Assembly: GCF_001652915.1 (NCBI RefSeq)
Contig: NZ_BBQI01000095.1
Coordinates: 62,001 to 126,000, forward strand
Origin: Cupriavidus sp. D384
Lineage (GTDB): Bacteria; Pseudomonadota; Gammaproteobacteria; Burkholderiales; Burkholderiaceae
DNA: 64,000 nt
Direction: 5' to 3'
The notes beneath the pieces were generated by a model. The model was not told the DNA's origin. It saw nothing but the letters and a program-made list of their open reading frames with translations, and did no database searches. Below, piece after piece: positions 51,072 to 59,544 of the stretch (within the stretch, counting starts at the first letter, position 1; every line of letters starts with the position of its first letter). The position numbers were made by a program, and so were the translations under genes.

Positions 51072-51494
51072 ATGGAATGCAAAGTGACATGGTCCGGCCC
51101 CGAGGGCATGAGCTTTATTGCCCAGACCGGCAGCGGACACCTTGTGGCAATGGACGGCGCGCCGGACGGTGGGGGCAACAACCTGGCGCCGCGTCCGATG
51201 GAAATGGTGCTGCTGGGCACTGGCGGCTGCACCGCGTATGACGTGGTGCTGATCCTGAAGCGCGGCCGCCAGGACGTGCGCGGCTGCTCGGTCAAGCTGG
51301 AGGCCGAACGCGCCGACACCGACCCGAAGGTCTTCACGAAGATCAATTTCCACTTCACGGTGACCGGCAAGAACCTGGACCCGGCCAAGGTGGAACGCGC
51401 CATCGAGCTATCGCACGAAAAGTATTGCTCGGCGTCGATCATGCTGGCGAAGACGGCCGAGATCACCCACACCACCGAGATCATCGAAGGCTGA
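51072..51494 (+). CDS. OsmC/Ohr-family peroxiredoxin-like protein
   Basis: 140 residues with the OsmC fold: MECKVTWSGPEGMSFIAQTG, PRPMEMVLLGTGGCTAYDVVLIL (active-site Cys in GGCTAYD) and the second Cys in SHEKYCSASIML. Members reduce organic hydroperoxides with dithiol catalysis; this sequence fits the YhfA-like branch (MECKV...), whose natural substrate is uncertain. GAGGAACG lies close to the ATG. Monocistronic, with a strong shared terminator after it. Confidence 0.9.
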   Translation: MECKVTWSGPEGMSFIAQTGSGHLVAMDGAPDGGGNNLAPRPMEMVLLGTGGCTAYDVVLILKRGRQDVRGCSVKLEAERADTDPKVFTKINFHFTVTGKNLDPAKVERAIELSHEKYCSASIMLAKTAEITHTTEIIEG

Positions 51495-51541
51495 ACGGAT
51501 GTGGCCGGGCCGGAGTTGCTGGCCCCGCCTCCTCATCAAGC

Positions 51542-51579
51542 AAAACGCCCGGCGCAGATTCCCTGCGCCGGGCGTTTTT
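51542..51579. terminator. Bidirectional terminator shared by the OsmC gene and rnpB
   Basis: 16-base perfect arms AAAACGCCCGGCGCAG/CTGCGCCGGGCGTTTT, loop ATTCC. TTTTT follows on the plus strand and TTTT on the minus strand. Confidence 0.92.
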
Positions 51580-51593
51580 GTATCCGAAAGAGC

Positions 51594-51942
51594 AAAGCAG
51601 GCCGATAAGCCGGATTCTGTGCACGCCGCGTGCCTTTGCAGGCGCACGACATGTGACAACCATTCCTCTAGGCCGCCCGTTACCGGACGGCTCCAGCTCC
51701 CTACCCGCAGACTCGGCGGGCCGCTTCATCGTCTGCCTATTTGGGATTGCTCCAGGTGGAGGTTACCGCGTTTCACCCTTCCCGCCAGCCGAAGCCGGCG
51801 GCAAGACTCGTCTCTGTGGCCCTATTCCGCACGTTGCCGTGGATGGCTGTTAGCCAACACCCTGCCCTGTGGAGTCCGGACTTTCCTCCCCTCACCCCCT
51901 TGCGAGGGCAAGCAGCGATTGTCTGGCCTGCTTTGCGGGCCG
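51594..51942 (-). ncRNA. rnpB: RNase P RNA
   Basis: Catalytic RNA of ribonuclease P, which matures tRNA 5' ends. Recognised by conserved segments on the minus strand: GAGGGGAGGAAAGTCCGGAC near the 5' end, CCACAGGGCAGGGTG, GGGTGAAACGCGGTAACC, the CAATCCCAAATAGG loop region, GCCTAGAGGAATGGTTGTC, and ACAGAATCCGGCTTATCGG near the 3' end. The terminal helix pairs AAAGCAGGCC (5') with GGCCTGCTTT (3'). TTAGACT just upstream may be the -10. Ends are approximate to a few bases. Confidence 0.95.
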
Positions 51943-51968
51943 CAGTCTAACACCGAAGTCGGCGACGG

Positions 51969-52781
51969 TCAGCCCTGCGTGGCAACACCGGCCGCCCGGC
52001 GTCCGGGTCGGAACACGCTGGCATCGGCGTAGAACGACGGATCGGCATTGTCATCGCACCAGCCAGGAATGCCCAGCACGGGCAGCGGCGCGAAGCTGCG
52101 GCCACCAGCCAGGCGCCCGGCCCCCGCCGCGGCGTCGAGCGAGCCTGCCAGCAGCAGATCGAGTTGATCGAGTGGGGTGTCGGGCGCGGCCGGAATCCAC
52201 CAGGCGTGGGCCGTGACCGACTTGTATGGCTGCACCAGCTTTTCCAGCAGCGCATGGCCGAACGGCATCACGGTACATCGGGCGTGCCAGGCATCGCGTT
52301 GCGAGACAAACAGCTCACGCCACGCAAACCCGCGCAGTGCGTCGAACAGCGAGGCGTCCTGGCTGACGAAGATCACCGCGTTTTCGTCGAACAGCGTTGC
52401 CGCATCGCGCAGCCCGCCCCGCACCCGGCCGACGCCGTCGCGCGCAATGGCGTGGGCCTGCAGCCGGTTCAGCAGACGCTTGCTTTCGGGAAAATGCAGC
52501 CAGACGAGCGCGTTGAACGCATCGTGGAGGTTATCGCGCGTCGGCACGTGGCCGGTGGCGTGGATATGGGCTTCGTAGGCAACGCCCTCGGGCAGGTCGG
52601 CCTGCGGCACAAACCGCAGCGGCAACCCCTGCGCATTACGCAGGCGCGGCAGATGCGGCAACTGTGCGGCGCTCGCGTTGAGCGCCTGGCGCAGGTCCCC
52701 GCCGGTCAAGGCCGGGGCGGACGCGGCGAACCCCGCGAAGGGCCGGAACCACGGCCGCGTCCAGTCGATGGCGGACAGCAA
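51969..52781 (-). CDS. DUF3025 domain-containing protein
   Basis: 270 residues. The core (LPEGVAYEAHIHATGHVPTR, DAFNALVWLHFPESKRLLNRLQ, GGLRDAATLFDENAVIF, GHALLEKLVQPYKSVTAHAWW) is the DUF3025 pattern, found mainly in beta- and gammaproteobacteria and of unknown function. No signal peptide; cytoplasmic. The start is a TTG at 52781, five bases after the pyrC stop, giving MLSAIDWTRPWFRPF, which fits the family better than any upstream codon. Co-transcribed with pyrC. Confidence 0.85.
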   Translation of the reverse strand: MLSAIDWTRPWFRPFAGFAASAPALTGGDLRQALNASAAQLPHLPRLRNAQGLPLRFVPQADLPEGVAYEAHIHATGHVPTRDNLHDAFNALVWLHFPESKRLLNRLQAHAIARDGVGRVRGGLRDAATLFDENAVIFVSQDASLFDALRGFAWRELFVSQRDAWHARCTVMPFGHALLEKLVQPYKSVTAHAWWIPAAPDTPLDQLDLLLAGSLDAAAGAGRLAGGRSFAPLPVLGIPGWCDDNADPSFYADASVFRPGRRAAGVATQG

Positions 52782-52786
52782 GCCGC

Positions 52787-53821
52787 TCAGCTCGCCTTCC
52801 AGCGCAGCGTTTCGCCGGCGCGCAGCGGCACCAGCGTGGTATCGCCGTAAGGCAGTTCGGCCGGCAGTTCCCAGTCTTCGCGTGTCAGCGTCAGCGTGCC
52901 GGTATTGCGCGGCAGGCCGTAGAACGCCGGGCCGTTGAAGCTGGCAAAGGCTTCCAGCTTGTCCAGCGCGCCGGCCGTATCGAAGGCCTCGGCATACAGC
53001 TCCATCGCGTGCAGGGCGGTGTAGCAGCCGGCGCAACCGCAGGCGTGCTCTTTCAGGCCGCGTGCGTGCGGGGCGCTGTCGGTGCCCAGGAAGAAGCGCT
53101 CGCTGCCCGACGTGGCCGCCTTGACCAGCGCGTCGCGGTGGATTTCGCGCTTGAGCACCGGCAGGCAGTAGTAATGGGGACGAATGCCGCCGGTGAAGAT
53201 CGCGTTGCGGTTGTAGAGCAGATGGTGCGCGGTGATGGTCGCGCCGATCGGGCCTTCGGCTTCGGCCACGTACTGGGCCGCGTCACGCGTGGTGATGTGC
53301 TCGAACACCACCTTCAGTTCGGGCATGTCGCGGCGCAGCGGCTTCATCACACGGTCGATGAACACGGCCTCGCGGTCGAAGATGTCAATGTCGCCATCGG
53401 TCACCTCGCCGTGCACCAGCAGCGGAATGCCTTCGCGTTGCATGGCTTCCAGCGTCGGGTAGCAGCGGCGGATATCGGTCACGCCGGCGTCGCTGTTGGT
53501 GGTGGCGCCTGCCGGGTACAGCTTCAGCGCATGCACGAAGCCGCTGGCCTTGGCCGCGACGATTTCCTCGGGCGGCAGGTTGTCGGTCAGGTACAGCGTC
53601 ATCAGCGGTTCGAACGCCACGCCGGGCGGCAGCGCGGCCAGGATGCGCTCGCGGTAGGCACGGGCCAGCTCGACCGTGGTCACGGGCGGCTTCAGGTTCG
53701 GCATGATGATGGCACGCGCAAACTGGCGCGCCGTGTCGGGCAGCACCGCCGACAGCGCGGCGCCGTCGCGGACGTGCAGGTGCCAGTCGTCGGGGCGGGT
53801 AATCGTAAGCTTCTGGGTCAT
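52787..53821 (-). CDS. pyrC: Dihydroorotase
   Basis: Third step of pyrimidine synthesis, cyclising carbamoyl-aspartate. 344 residues of the homodimeric class II type: metal ligands in DWHLHVRDG near the N-terminus, carboxylated-Lys region HALKLYPAGATTNSD, metal histidines in LLVHGEVTD and FEHITT, and DSAPHARGLKE. MTQKLTITRPD at ATG 53821 is the family start. It follows the glycerate kinase gene with a 15-base gap. Confidence 0.96.
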   Translation of the reverse strand: MTQKLTITRPDDWHLHVRDGAALSAVLPDTARQFARAIIMPNLKPPVTTVELARAYRERILAALPPGVAFEPLMTLYLTDNLPPEEIVAAKASGFVHALKLYPAGATTNSDAGVTDIRRCYPTLEAMQREGIPLLVHGEVTDGDIDIFDREAVFIDRVMKPLRRDMPELKVVFEHITTRDAAQYVAEAEGPIGATITAHHLLYNRNAIFTGGIRPHYYCLPVLKREIHRDALVKAATSGSERFFLGTDSAPHARGLKEHACGCAGCYTALHAMELYAEAFDTAGALDKLEAFASFNGPAFYGLPRNTGTLTLTREDWELPAELPYGDTTLVPLRAGETLRWKAS

Positions 53822-53836
53822 GGGGACAAGCACAAC

Positions 53837-55135
53837 TTAGAGAATCAGGATGGCGCGGTAATCGTTCACATTGGTGCGCGTGGGGCCGGTCACCACCAGG
53901 TCGCCCACGGCGTCGAAGAAGCCCCACGCATCGTGCGTATCGAGCTTCTGCCGTGCCGAGACACCGGCTGCTTCGGCGCGGGCCAGGGAATCGGGCGCCA
54001 ACAGCGCCCCGGCATTGTCCTCGGACCCGTCGATACCGTCGGTATCGGCCGCAATCGCGTGGATCTGCGCCGCGCCGTCCAGTTCGATCGCCAGCGACAG
54101 CAGGAATTCCGAACAGCGACCGCCGCGTGCCCGATCCGACGCACCGCTGGGCAATGTGACCGTGCATTCACCGCCCGAAATCAGCACCACCGGCGCGGAG
54201 AACGGCGCATTGTACTTGCGAATCTCGCGCACCAGTGCCGCGTAGACGCGCGCCACTTCCTGCGCTTCGCCGGTCACGGTATCGCCAAGCAGCACCGGCT
54301 GGATGCCCTGGCGGCGGAACAGCGCGGCCGCGGCTTCCAGGCTGCCATGGGCCGTGGCAATCATGCGATTGTCTACGCGCGCGAACAATGCATCGCCCGG
54401 CTTTGGCGTTTCGGCGATCTCGCCACGGGCGCCTCGTTCCAGGTGGGCCTGGACGGTCGCGGGCACCGTCGCGCCGTAGCGCTTGAGGATGGCCAGAGCA
54501 TCGGCGTAGGTGCTGGGGTCGGGCACGGTCGGTCCCGACGCAATGGCGCTGGGGTCATCGCCCGCCACGTCGGACACGATCAGCGTGGTCACCGGGGCGC
54601 GGCTGGCCTGCGCCAGACGCCCGCCCTGGATGCGCGAAACATGCTTGCGCACGATGTTCATGTCGGTGATCGGCGCGCCGCAGCGCAGCAATTCGCGCGT
54701 GGTGGCCTTCAGGTCGGCCATCGGAATCCCTTCGGCCGGCAGCGACAGCAGGCTCGATCCGCCGCCCGACACCAGCACGATCAGCCGGTCATCAGGACCC
54801 AGCGACTGCACCTGGGCCAGGATGTCGGCGGCGGCCTGCTCGCCGGCTTCATCGGGCACCGGATGGCCGGCCTCGATCACGCGGATATGTTCGGTCGGCA
54901 GGCCATGCGCATAGCGCGTGACAACCACGCCTTCCAGCGTGGCCCTGCCCTGGTAGGCGCGCTCGACGGCCAGCGCCATCGATGCGGCAGCCTTGCCGGC
55001 GCCCACCACCAGCGTGCGTCCGCCGGCATGGGGCGGCGGCAGGTGGCTGGCGACGATTTCGAGCGGATCGGCGGCCGCCACGGCGGCGCGGAAGCTTTCC
55101 AGCAACAAGGTACGGGGGCAGCCCTGGAAGTTCAC
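53837..55135 (-). CDS. gckA: Glycerate 2-kinase (GckA/TtuD, MOFRL family)
   Basis: ATP-dependent phosphorylation of D-glycerate to 2-phosphoglycerate. 432 residues with an N-terminal kinase-like domain (RTLVVGAGKAAASMALAVE, VLVSGGGSSLLSLPAEG, ISDMN-like ITDMNIVRKHVS) and a C-terminal MOFRL domain (VVLISGGECTVTL, GGRCSEFLLSLAIEL, AADTDGIDGSEDNAGA). The GTG start (NFQGCPRTLLLESF) overlaps the stop of the tartrate dehydrogenase gene by four bases (GTGA), so the two are coupled. Sometimes annotated hydroxypyruvate reductase TtuD; the MOFRL fold points to the kinase. Confidence 0.9.
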   Translation of the reverse strand: MNFQGCPRTLLLESFRAAVAAADPLEIVASHLPPPHAGGRTLVVGAGKAAASMALAVERAYQGRATLEGVVVTRYAHGLPTEHIRVIEAGHPVPDEAGEQAAADILAQVQSLGPDDRLIVLVSGGGSSLLSLPAEGIPMADLKATTRELLRCGAPITDMNIVRKHVSRIQGGRLAQASRAPVTTLIVSDVAGDDPSAIASGPTVPDPSTYADALAILKRYGATVPATVQAHLERGARGEIAETPKPGDALFARVDNRMIATAHGSLEAAAALFRRQGIQPVLLGDTVTGEAQEVARVYAALVREIRKYNAPFSAPVVLISGGECTVTLPSGASDRARGGRCSEFLLSLAIELDGAAQIHAIAADTDGIDGSEDNAGALLAPDSLARAEAAGVSARQKLDTHDAWGFFDAVGDLVVTGPTRTNVNDYRAILIL

Positions 55136-56205
55136 AGTGCCTCCGCGATGGCCTGGCCCAGATCGGCCGTGGACGCGGTTCCGCCAATATCGCGCGTCAG
55201 CGGCGCATGGCCCGGACCGGCGGCCAGTACCTTCTCGATGGTCTGCAGCACTGCGGCGCCCGCGTCGGCATGGCCCAGGTGTTCCAGCATCATCGCACCG
55301 CACCAGATCTGGCCGATCGGGTTGGCGATGCCCTTGCCGGCGATATCGGGCGCCGAGCCGTGCACCGGCTCGAACAGGCTCGGGTAGACCTTGTCAGGAT
55401 TGATGTTGCCCGACGGCGCCACGCCGATGGTGCCCGTGCAGGCCGGGCCCAGGTCGGACAGGATGTCGCCGAACAGGTTGCTGGCAACCACCACGTCGAA
55501 CCAGTCCGGGTGCTGCACGAAGTGCGCGGTCAGGATGTCGATGTGGTACTTGTCGACCTTCAGGCCGGGGTAATTGGCGGCCATGGCCTCCACGCGCTCG
55601 TCCCAGTACGGCATCGTGATCGAGATGCCATTGGACTTGGTGGCCGACGTGAGATGCTTCTTCGGCCGTTTTTGCGCCAGTTCGAATGCGAATTTCAGGA
55701 TGCGGTCCACGCCGTGCCGGCTCATCACGGTTTCCTGAACCACGATCTCGCGGTCGGTATTCGGATACATGCGGCCGCCGATGCTGGAATACTCGCCCTC
55801 GGTGTTCTCGCGCACCACGTAGAAATCGATGTCGCCGGGCTTTCGGTCGGCCAGCGGGCTCTTGATGCCCGGCATGAGGCGCACGGGCCGCAGGTTCACG
55901 TACTGGTCGAACGAGCGCCGGAACTGCAGCAGCGAACCCCAGAGCGACACGTGATCGGCAATCTTCGCCGGCCAGCCCACCGCGCCAAAGTAGATGGCGT
56001 CGTACTTGACCAGCGTGTCGAACCAGTCGTCAGGCAGCATCTTGCCGTGGCGCTCGAAGTATTCGTAGCTGGAAAAGTCGAAGTGGTCCCACTGGAAGTC
56101 GATGCCGAAGCGCCGCGCTGCGGCGTCCATGACACGGATGCCTTCCGGCATCACTTCCGTTCCAATTCCGTCTCCGGGAATGACAGCGATCTTGTATTGA
56201 CTCAT
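55132..56205 (-). CDS. ttuC: Tartrate dehydrogenase/decarboxylase (TtuC-type)
   Basis: NAD-dependent isocitrate/isopropylmalate-dehydrogenase-fold enzyme acting on tartrate and D-malate. 357 residues; begins MSQYKIAVIPGDGIGTEVMPEG, has the substrate segment NLRPVRLMPGIKSPLADRKPGDID, YSSIGGR, metal-binding DILTAHFVQHPDWFDVVVASNLFGDILSD and GSAPDIAGKGIANP. TtuC can produce D-glycerate from meso-tartrate, which the adjacent kinase feeds into glycolysis. A D-malate dehydrogenase (DmlA) role is the main alternative. Confidence 0.88.
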   Translation of the reverse strand: MSQYKIAVIPGDGIGTEVMPEGIRVMDAAARRFGIDFQWDHFDFSSYEYFERHGKMLPDDWFDTLVKYDAIYFGAVGWPAKIADHVSLWGSLLQFRRSFDQYVNLRPVRLMPGIKSPLADRKPGDIDFYVVRENTEGEYSSIGGRMYPNTDREIVVQETVMSRHGVDRILKFAFELAQKRPKKHLTSATKSNGISITMPYWDERVEAMAANYPGLKVDKYHIDILTAHFVQHPDWFDVVVASNLFGDILSDLGPACTGTIGVAPSGNINPDKVYPSLFEPVHGSAPDIAGKGIANPIGQIWCGAMMLEHLGHADAGAAVLQTIEKVLAAGPGHAPLTRDIGGTASTADLGQAIAEAL

Positions 56206-56326
56206 GGCTGGGAAGGGCGAGGTGGCGGGGGGCGCGGGCGCCCGGCTTGGCAGCATCGGGCACGCGCATGATAATGTCCGCATTCTATTGCAAAGCGGCA
56301 GCCCCCTGCCGTACGGTGCCCTCGCC

Positions 56327-57157
56327 ATGTGCCAGCTGCTAGGCATGAACTGCGCCACGCCCACCGACGTGACGTTTTCCTTTACCGGCTTCGCCGCCCG
56401 CGGCGGCGTGACAGACCATCATGCCGACGGGTTCGGCGTGGCGTTCTTCGAGGACAAGGCCTGCCGGCTGTTCATCGACAACCAGTCGGCCGGCACATCG
56501 CCGGTGGCCGACCTGATCAAGCGCTACCCGATCAAGTCGAAGAACGTGATCTCCCATATCCGCAAGGCCACGCAGGGCACGGTGCTGCTGGAGAACTGCC
56601 ATCCGTTCATGCGGGAACTGTGGGGCCGGCACTGGATCTTTGCCCACAACGGCGATCTGAAGGGCTTCACGCCGTTCCTGTCCGGGGTCTACCAGCCCGT
56701 GGGCGATACCGACAGCGAACTGGCCTTCTGCACGCTGATGCAGGGGCTGCGCAAGCGCTTTCCGGGGTCGCAACCGCCGCTCAACGAGCTGGGCCATGCG
56801 CTGGCCGATATCACCCGCGACATCACGCTGCATGGCGTTTTCAACTTTTTGCTATGTAACGGCCAGGCGCTGTTCGCGCACTGCTCCACACGGCTGTATT
56901 ACATCGTGCGGCAGTGGCCGTTCTCCAAGGCACATCTGATCGACGCCGACCTGTCGATCGATTTCTCGCAGGTCACCACGCCGGACGACCGCGTGGCCGT
57001 GATTGCCACGGCGCCGCTGACCGACAACGAGACCTGGACCCAGTTTGCCCCGGGCGAGCTGATCATGTTCGAGGACGGCCGGCCCACCATGACGTGGACG
57101 GTACCGATTCCGCCCGAGGTGCAGGCAAAGAACGCGGCGAATACGGCGTGTACTTGA
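56327..57157 (+). CDS. Class II glutamine amidotransferase (YafJ-like)
   Basis: 276 residues. The mature N-terminus would be Cys2 (MCQLLGMNC), the nucleophile of N-terminal-nucleophile amidotransferases; SHIRKATQG, FMRELWGRHWIFAHNGDL and DTDSELAFCTLM are the expected GAT-II motifs. There is no synthetase domain, so the ammonia acceptor or true substrate is unknown. Divergent from ttuC; a repeat element follows its stop. Confidence 0.9.
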   Translation: MCQLLGMNCATPTDVTFSFTGFAARGGVTDHHADGFGVAFFEDKACRLFIDNQSAGTSPVADLIKRYPIKSKNVISHIRKATQGTVLLENCHPFMRELWGRHWIFAHNGDLKGFTPFLSGVYQPVGDTDSELAFCTLMQGLRKRFPGSQPPLNELGHALADITRDITLHGVFNFLLCNGQALFAHCSTRLYYIVRQWPFSKAHLIDADLSIDFSQVTTPDDRVAVIATAPLTDNETWTQFAPGELIMFEDGRPTMTWTVPIPPEVQAKNAANTACT

Positions 57158-57209
57158 GGGAGTGGGGGTAGGCCTGGAGCCCATGGCATAGGCTCAGCTG
57201 CAGTCGGGA

Positions 57210-57313
57210 GGCTGGCGGTGGCTTGACGGCCAGTGCCGCTGAACACGCCCAAGAGTGGACGGATGGCGAGGTCTTGGGTCCCTCTCCCGCGTAGCGGGAG
57301 AGGGGAGCAAACC
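57210..57313. repeat. Dispersed palindromic repeat (copy B)
   Basis: Second copy of the element seen at 35254-35482: a 42-base module (57210-57251, about 81% to copy A), a similar middle part containing GGTCTTGG, and the palindrome CCCTCTCCCGC/GCGGGAGAGGG (57280-57304) followed by the same GGAGCAAACC. It fills the gap between the amidotransferase and gltL stop codons. Confidence 0.75.
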
Positions 57314-57324
57314 TTGGTCTGCTT

Positions 57325-58059
57325 TCAGTGATGCAGGATCTTCGACAGGAACTGACGGGCGCGTTCCGAGCGGGCTTCGATGTTGCCGAAGAACTCTTCC
57401 TTGGCGCAGTCCTCGACGATCTTGCCGGCGTCCATGAAGATCACGCGGTTGGCCACCTTGCGGGCGAAGCCCATTTCGTGGGTCACGCACATCATGGTCA
57501 TGCCTTCCTGCGCCAGCTGCACCATCACGTCCAGCACTTCGTTGACCATTTCCGGGTCAAGCGCCGACGTCGGCTCGTCGAACAGCATGCAGATCGGATC
57601 CATCGACAGCGCGCGGGCGATCGCCACGCGCTGCTGCTGACCGCCCGACAACTGGCCCGGATACTTCGATGCCTGGCTCTTCAGACCCACGCGCTCCAGG
57701 TACTTCAGGCCCTTGGCGGTCGCCTCTTCCTTCGAGCGGCCCAGCACCTTCATCTGGGCGATGGTCAGGTTCTCGGTGATCGACAGGTGCGGGAACAGTT
57801 CGAAGTTCTGGAACACCATGCCCACGCGCGAACGCAGCTTGGGCAGGTTGGTCTTCGGATTGCCCACCGACGTGCCATCCACCAGGATGTCGCCCTTCTG
57901 GAACGGCTCCAGCGCGTTCACGGTCTTGATCAGCGTGGACTTGCCCGAACCCGACGGGCCGCACACCACCACCACTTCACCCTTGGCGACCTGGGTCGTG
58001 CAATCGGTCAGCACCTGGAAGGCGCCGTACCACTTGGAAACGTTATTAATTTCGATCAT
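57325..58059 (-). CDS. gltL: Glutamate/aspartate ABC transporter ATP-binding protein
   Basis: 244-residue polar amino-acid ABC ATPase. Walker A GPSGSGKST, Q-loop FQNFELFPHLS, signature LSGGQQQRVAIARALS, Walker B ICMLFDEPTSALD and the switch histidine in CVTHEMGFA. MIEINNVSKWYGAFQVL is the family start. Overlaps gltK by four bases. Last gene of gltI-J-K-L. Confidence 0.95.
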   Translation of the reverse strand: MIEINNVSKWYGAFQVLTDCTTQVAKGEVVVVCGPSGSGKSTLIKTVNALEPFQKGDILVDGTSVGNPKTNLPKLRSRVGMVFQNFELFPHLSITENLTIAQMKVLGRSKEEATAKGLKYLERVGLKSQASKYPGQLSGGQQQRVAIARALSMDPICMLFDEPTSALDPEMVNEVLDVMVQLAQEGMTMMCVTHEMGFARKVANRVIFMDAGKIVEDCAKEEFFGNIEARSERARQFLSKILHH

Positions 58060-58739
58060 ACGGCCACCTTTTTCTGATAACGCTTGACCAGCAGCGAAGC
58101 GGAGAAACAAATGATGAAGTACACAAGGCCGGCAAACAGCAGCATCTCCACGATACGGCCATCACGCTCGCCAATGCCGTAGGCCTGGCCGAAGAAGTCC
58201 GCCAGCGCGCTCACGTAGACCAGTGACGTATCCTGGAACAGGATGATGCCCTGCGTCAGCAACAGCGGCACCATGTTGCGGAACGCCTGCGGCAGCACCA
58301 CCAGGCGCATGGTCTGGCCGTAGGTCATGCCCAGCGCCTGCGCGGCGAACATCTGCCCGCGCGACACGCTCTGGATACCGGCGCGGATGATTTCCGAGTA
58401 ATACGCGGCCTCGAACAGCGAGAACGCGATCAGCGCGGACGTCATGCGCAGGTCCGATGCCGCATTCAGGTTGAACACCTTCTGCAGCAGCTGCGGGATG
58501 ATCAGGAAGAACCACAACAGCACCATCACCAGCGGGATGGACCGGAACAGCGTCACATACCCCTGCGCAAACCAGTTCAGCGGCTTGCTCGACGACAGGC
58601 GCATCATCGCCAGGATCGTGCCCCAGACGATGCCGACGATCACCGCGGTCACGGTGATCTTCAGCGACACCATCATGCCCTCGCCGAGCACGTGGATGGT
58701 CGACGCGTTGATCGAGCTGAAATCGAATTCGTATGCCAT
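58056..58739 (-). CDS. gltK: Glutamate/aspartate ABC transporter permease GltK
   Basis: 227 residues, five or so helices, with the HisM-type permease motif EAAYYSEIIRAGIQSVSRGQ (the EAA loop that meets the ATPase). Follows gltJ by 11 bases. Confidence 0.93.
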   Translation of the reverse strand: MAYEFDFSSINASTIHVLGEGMMVSLKITVTAVIVGIVWGTILAMMRLSSSKPLNWFAQGYVTLFRSIPLVMVLLWFFLIIPQLLQKVFNLNAASDLRMTSALIAFSLFEAAYYSEIIRAGIQSVSRGQMFAAQALGMTYGQTMRLVVLPQAFRNMVPLLLTQGIILFQDTSLVYVSALADFFGQAYGIGERDGRIVEMLLFAGLVYFIICFSASLLVKRYQKKVAV

Positions 58740-58750
58740 GTTCCAGCTCC

Positions 58751-59479
58751 TTACTTGCCGCCGATAAAGCCCGGCACGCGGGTACGGCGTTCCACCCAGC
58801 GCATCAGGAACATCACCGTGAAGTTGATGAGGGCGTACAGCACCGTGACCGCGATGAACGACTCATACGGGCGCGCGGTGTAGTCCACCAGCTGGCGGCC
58901 CTGGGCGGCCAGTTCCAGCAGACCGATCGTCGACGCCACGGCCGAGTTCTTGAAGATATTCAGGAATTCGGACGTGATCGGCGGCACGATGACGCGGAAC
59001 GCCATCGGCAGCAGCACGTGGCGATACGTTTGCGCCAGCGTGAAACCCATGGCCAGGCCGGCGTTCTTCTGACCGCGCGGCAACGAATTGATACCCGAGC
59101 GCACCTGTTCGCAAACCCGGGCGGCCGTAAACGTGCCCAGGCACAGCATGGCGGCCAGGAACTGCTGGGTGAACGGGTTCATCTGCTTGATGGCCTCGCC
59201 GCCGGGCAGCAGCTCGGGGCCGACGAAGTACCAGATGAACAACTGCACCAGCAGCGGAATATTCCGGAAGATTTCAACGTAGGTGGCCGCGAACCCCGAC
59301 AGCCACTTGTTCGGCACGGTGCGCAGCACACCCAGCACGGAGCCGATGACGAGGGCGATGATCCACGACGACAGGCCCAGCGCGATCGTGACCTTGAGAC
59401 CGGAAATCATCCAGTCCAGGTACGTCTCGTTGGAGGCGGCCTGCTCGAGGAAGACTCCCCAGTGAAAAACGTAATCCAT
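58751..59479 (-). CDS. gltJ: Glutamate/aspartate ABC transporter permease GltJ
   Basis: 242 residues; begins MDYVFHWGVFLEQAASNETYLDW and carries FTAARVCEQVRSGINSLPRGQKNAGLAMG as its EAA-type loop. The two permeases form the translocation channel. A terminator-like hairpin lies upstream, between gltI and gltJ. Confidence 0.93.
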   Translation of the reverse strand: MDYVFHWGVFLEQAASNETYLDWMISGLKVTIALGLSSWIIALVIGSVLGVLRTVPNKWLSGFAATYVEIFRNIPLLVQLFIWYFVGPELLPGGEAIKQMNPFTQQFLAAMLCLGTFTAARVCEQVRSGINSLPRGQKNAGLAMGFTLAQTYRHVLLPMAFRVIVPPITSEFLNIFKNSAVASTIGLLELAAQGRQLVDYTARPYESFIAVTVLYALINFTVMFLMRWVERRTRVPGFIGGK

Positions 59480-59490
59480 AGTGCGTCCTC

Positions 59491-59523
59491 AAAAAGAAAC
59501 GGAAGGACTGCTCCTTCCGTTTC
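59491..59523 (-). terminator. Attenuator hairpin between gltI and gltJ
   Basis: GAAACGGAAGGA-N4-TCCTTCCGTTTC; on the minus strand CTTTTT follows. It probably terminates most gltI transcripts, giving excess binding protein. Confidence 0.75.
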
Positions 59524-59544
59524 GCACTGCTCCAATCGCGCAGA

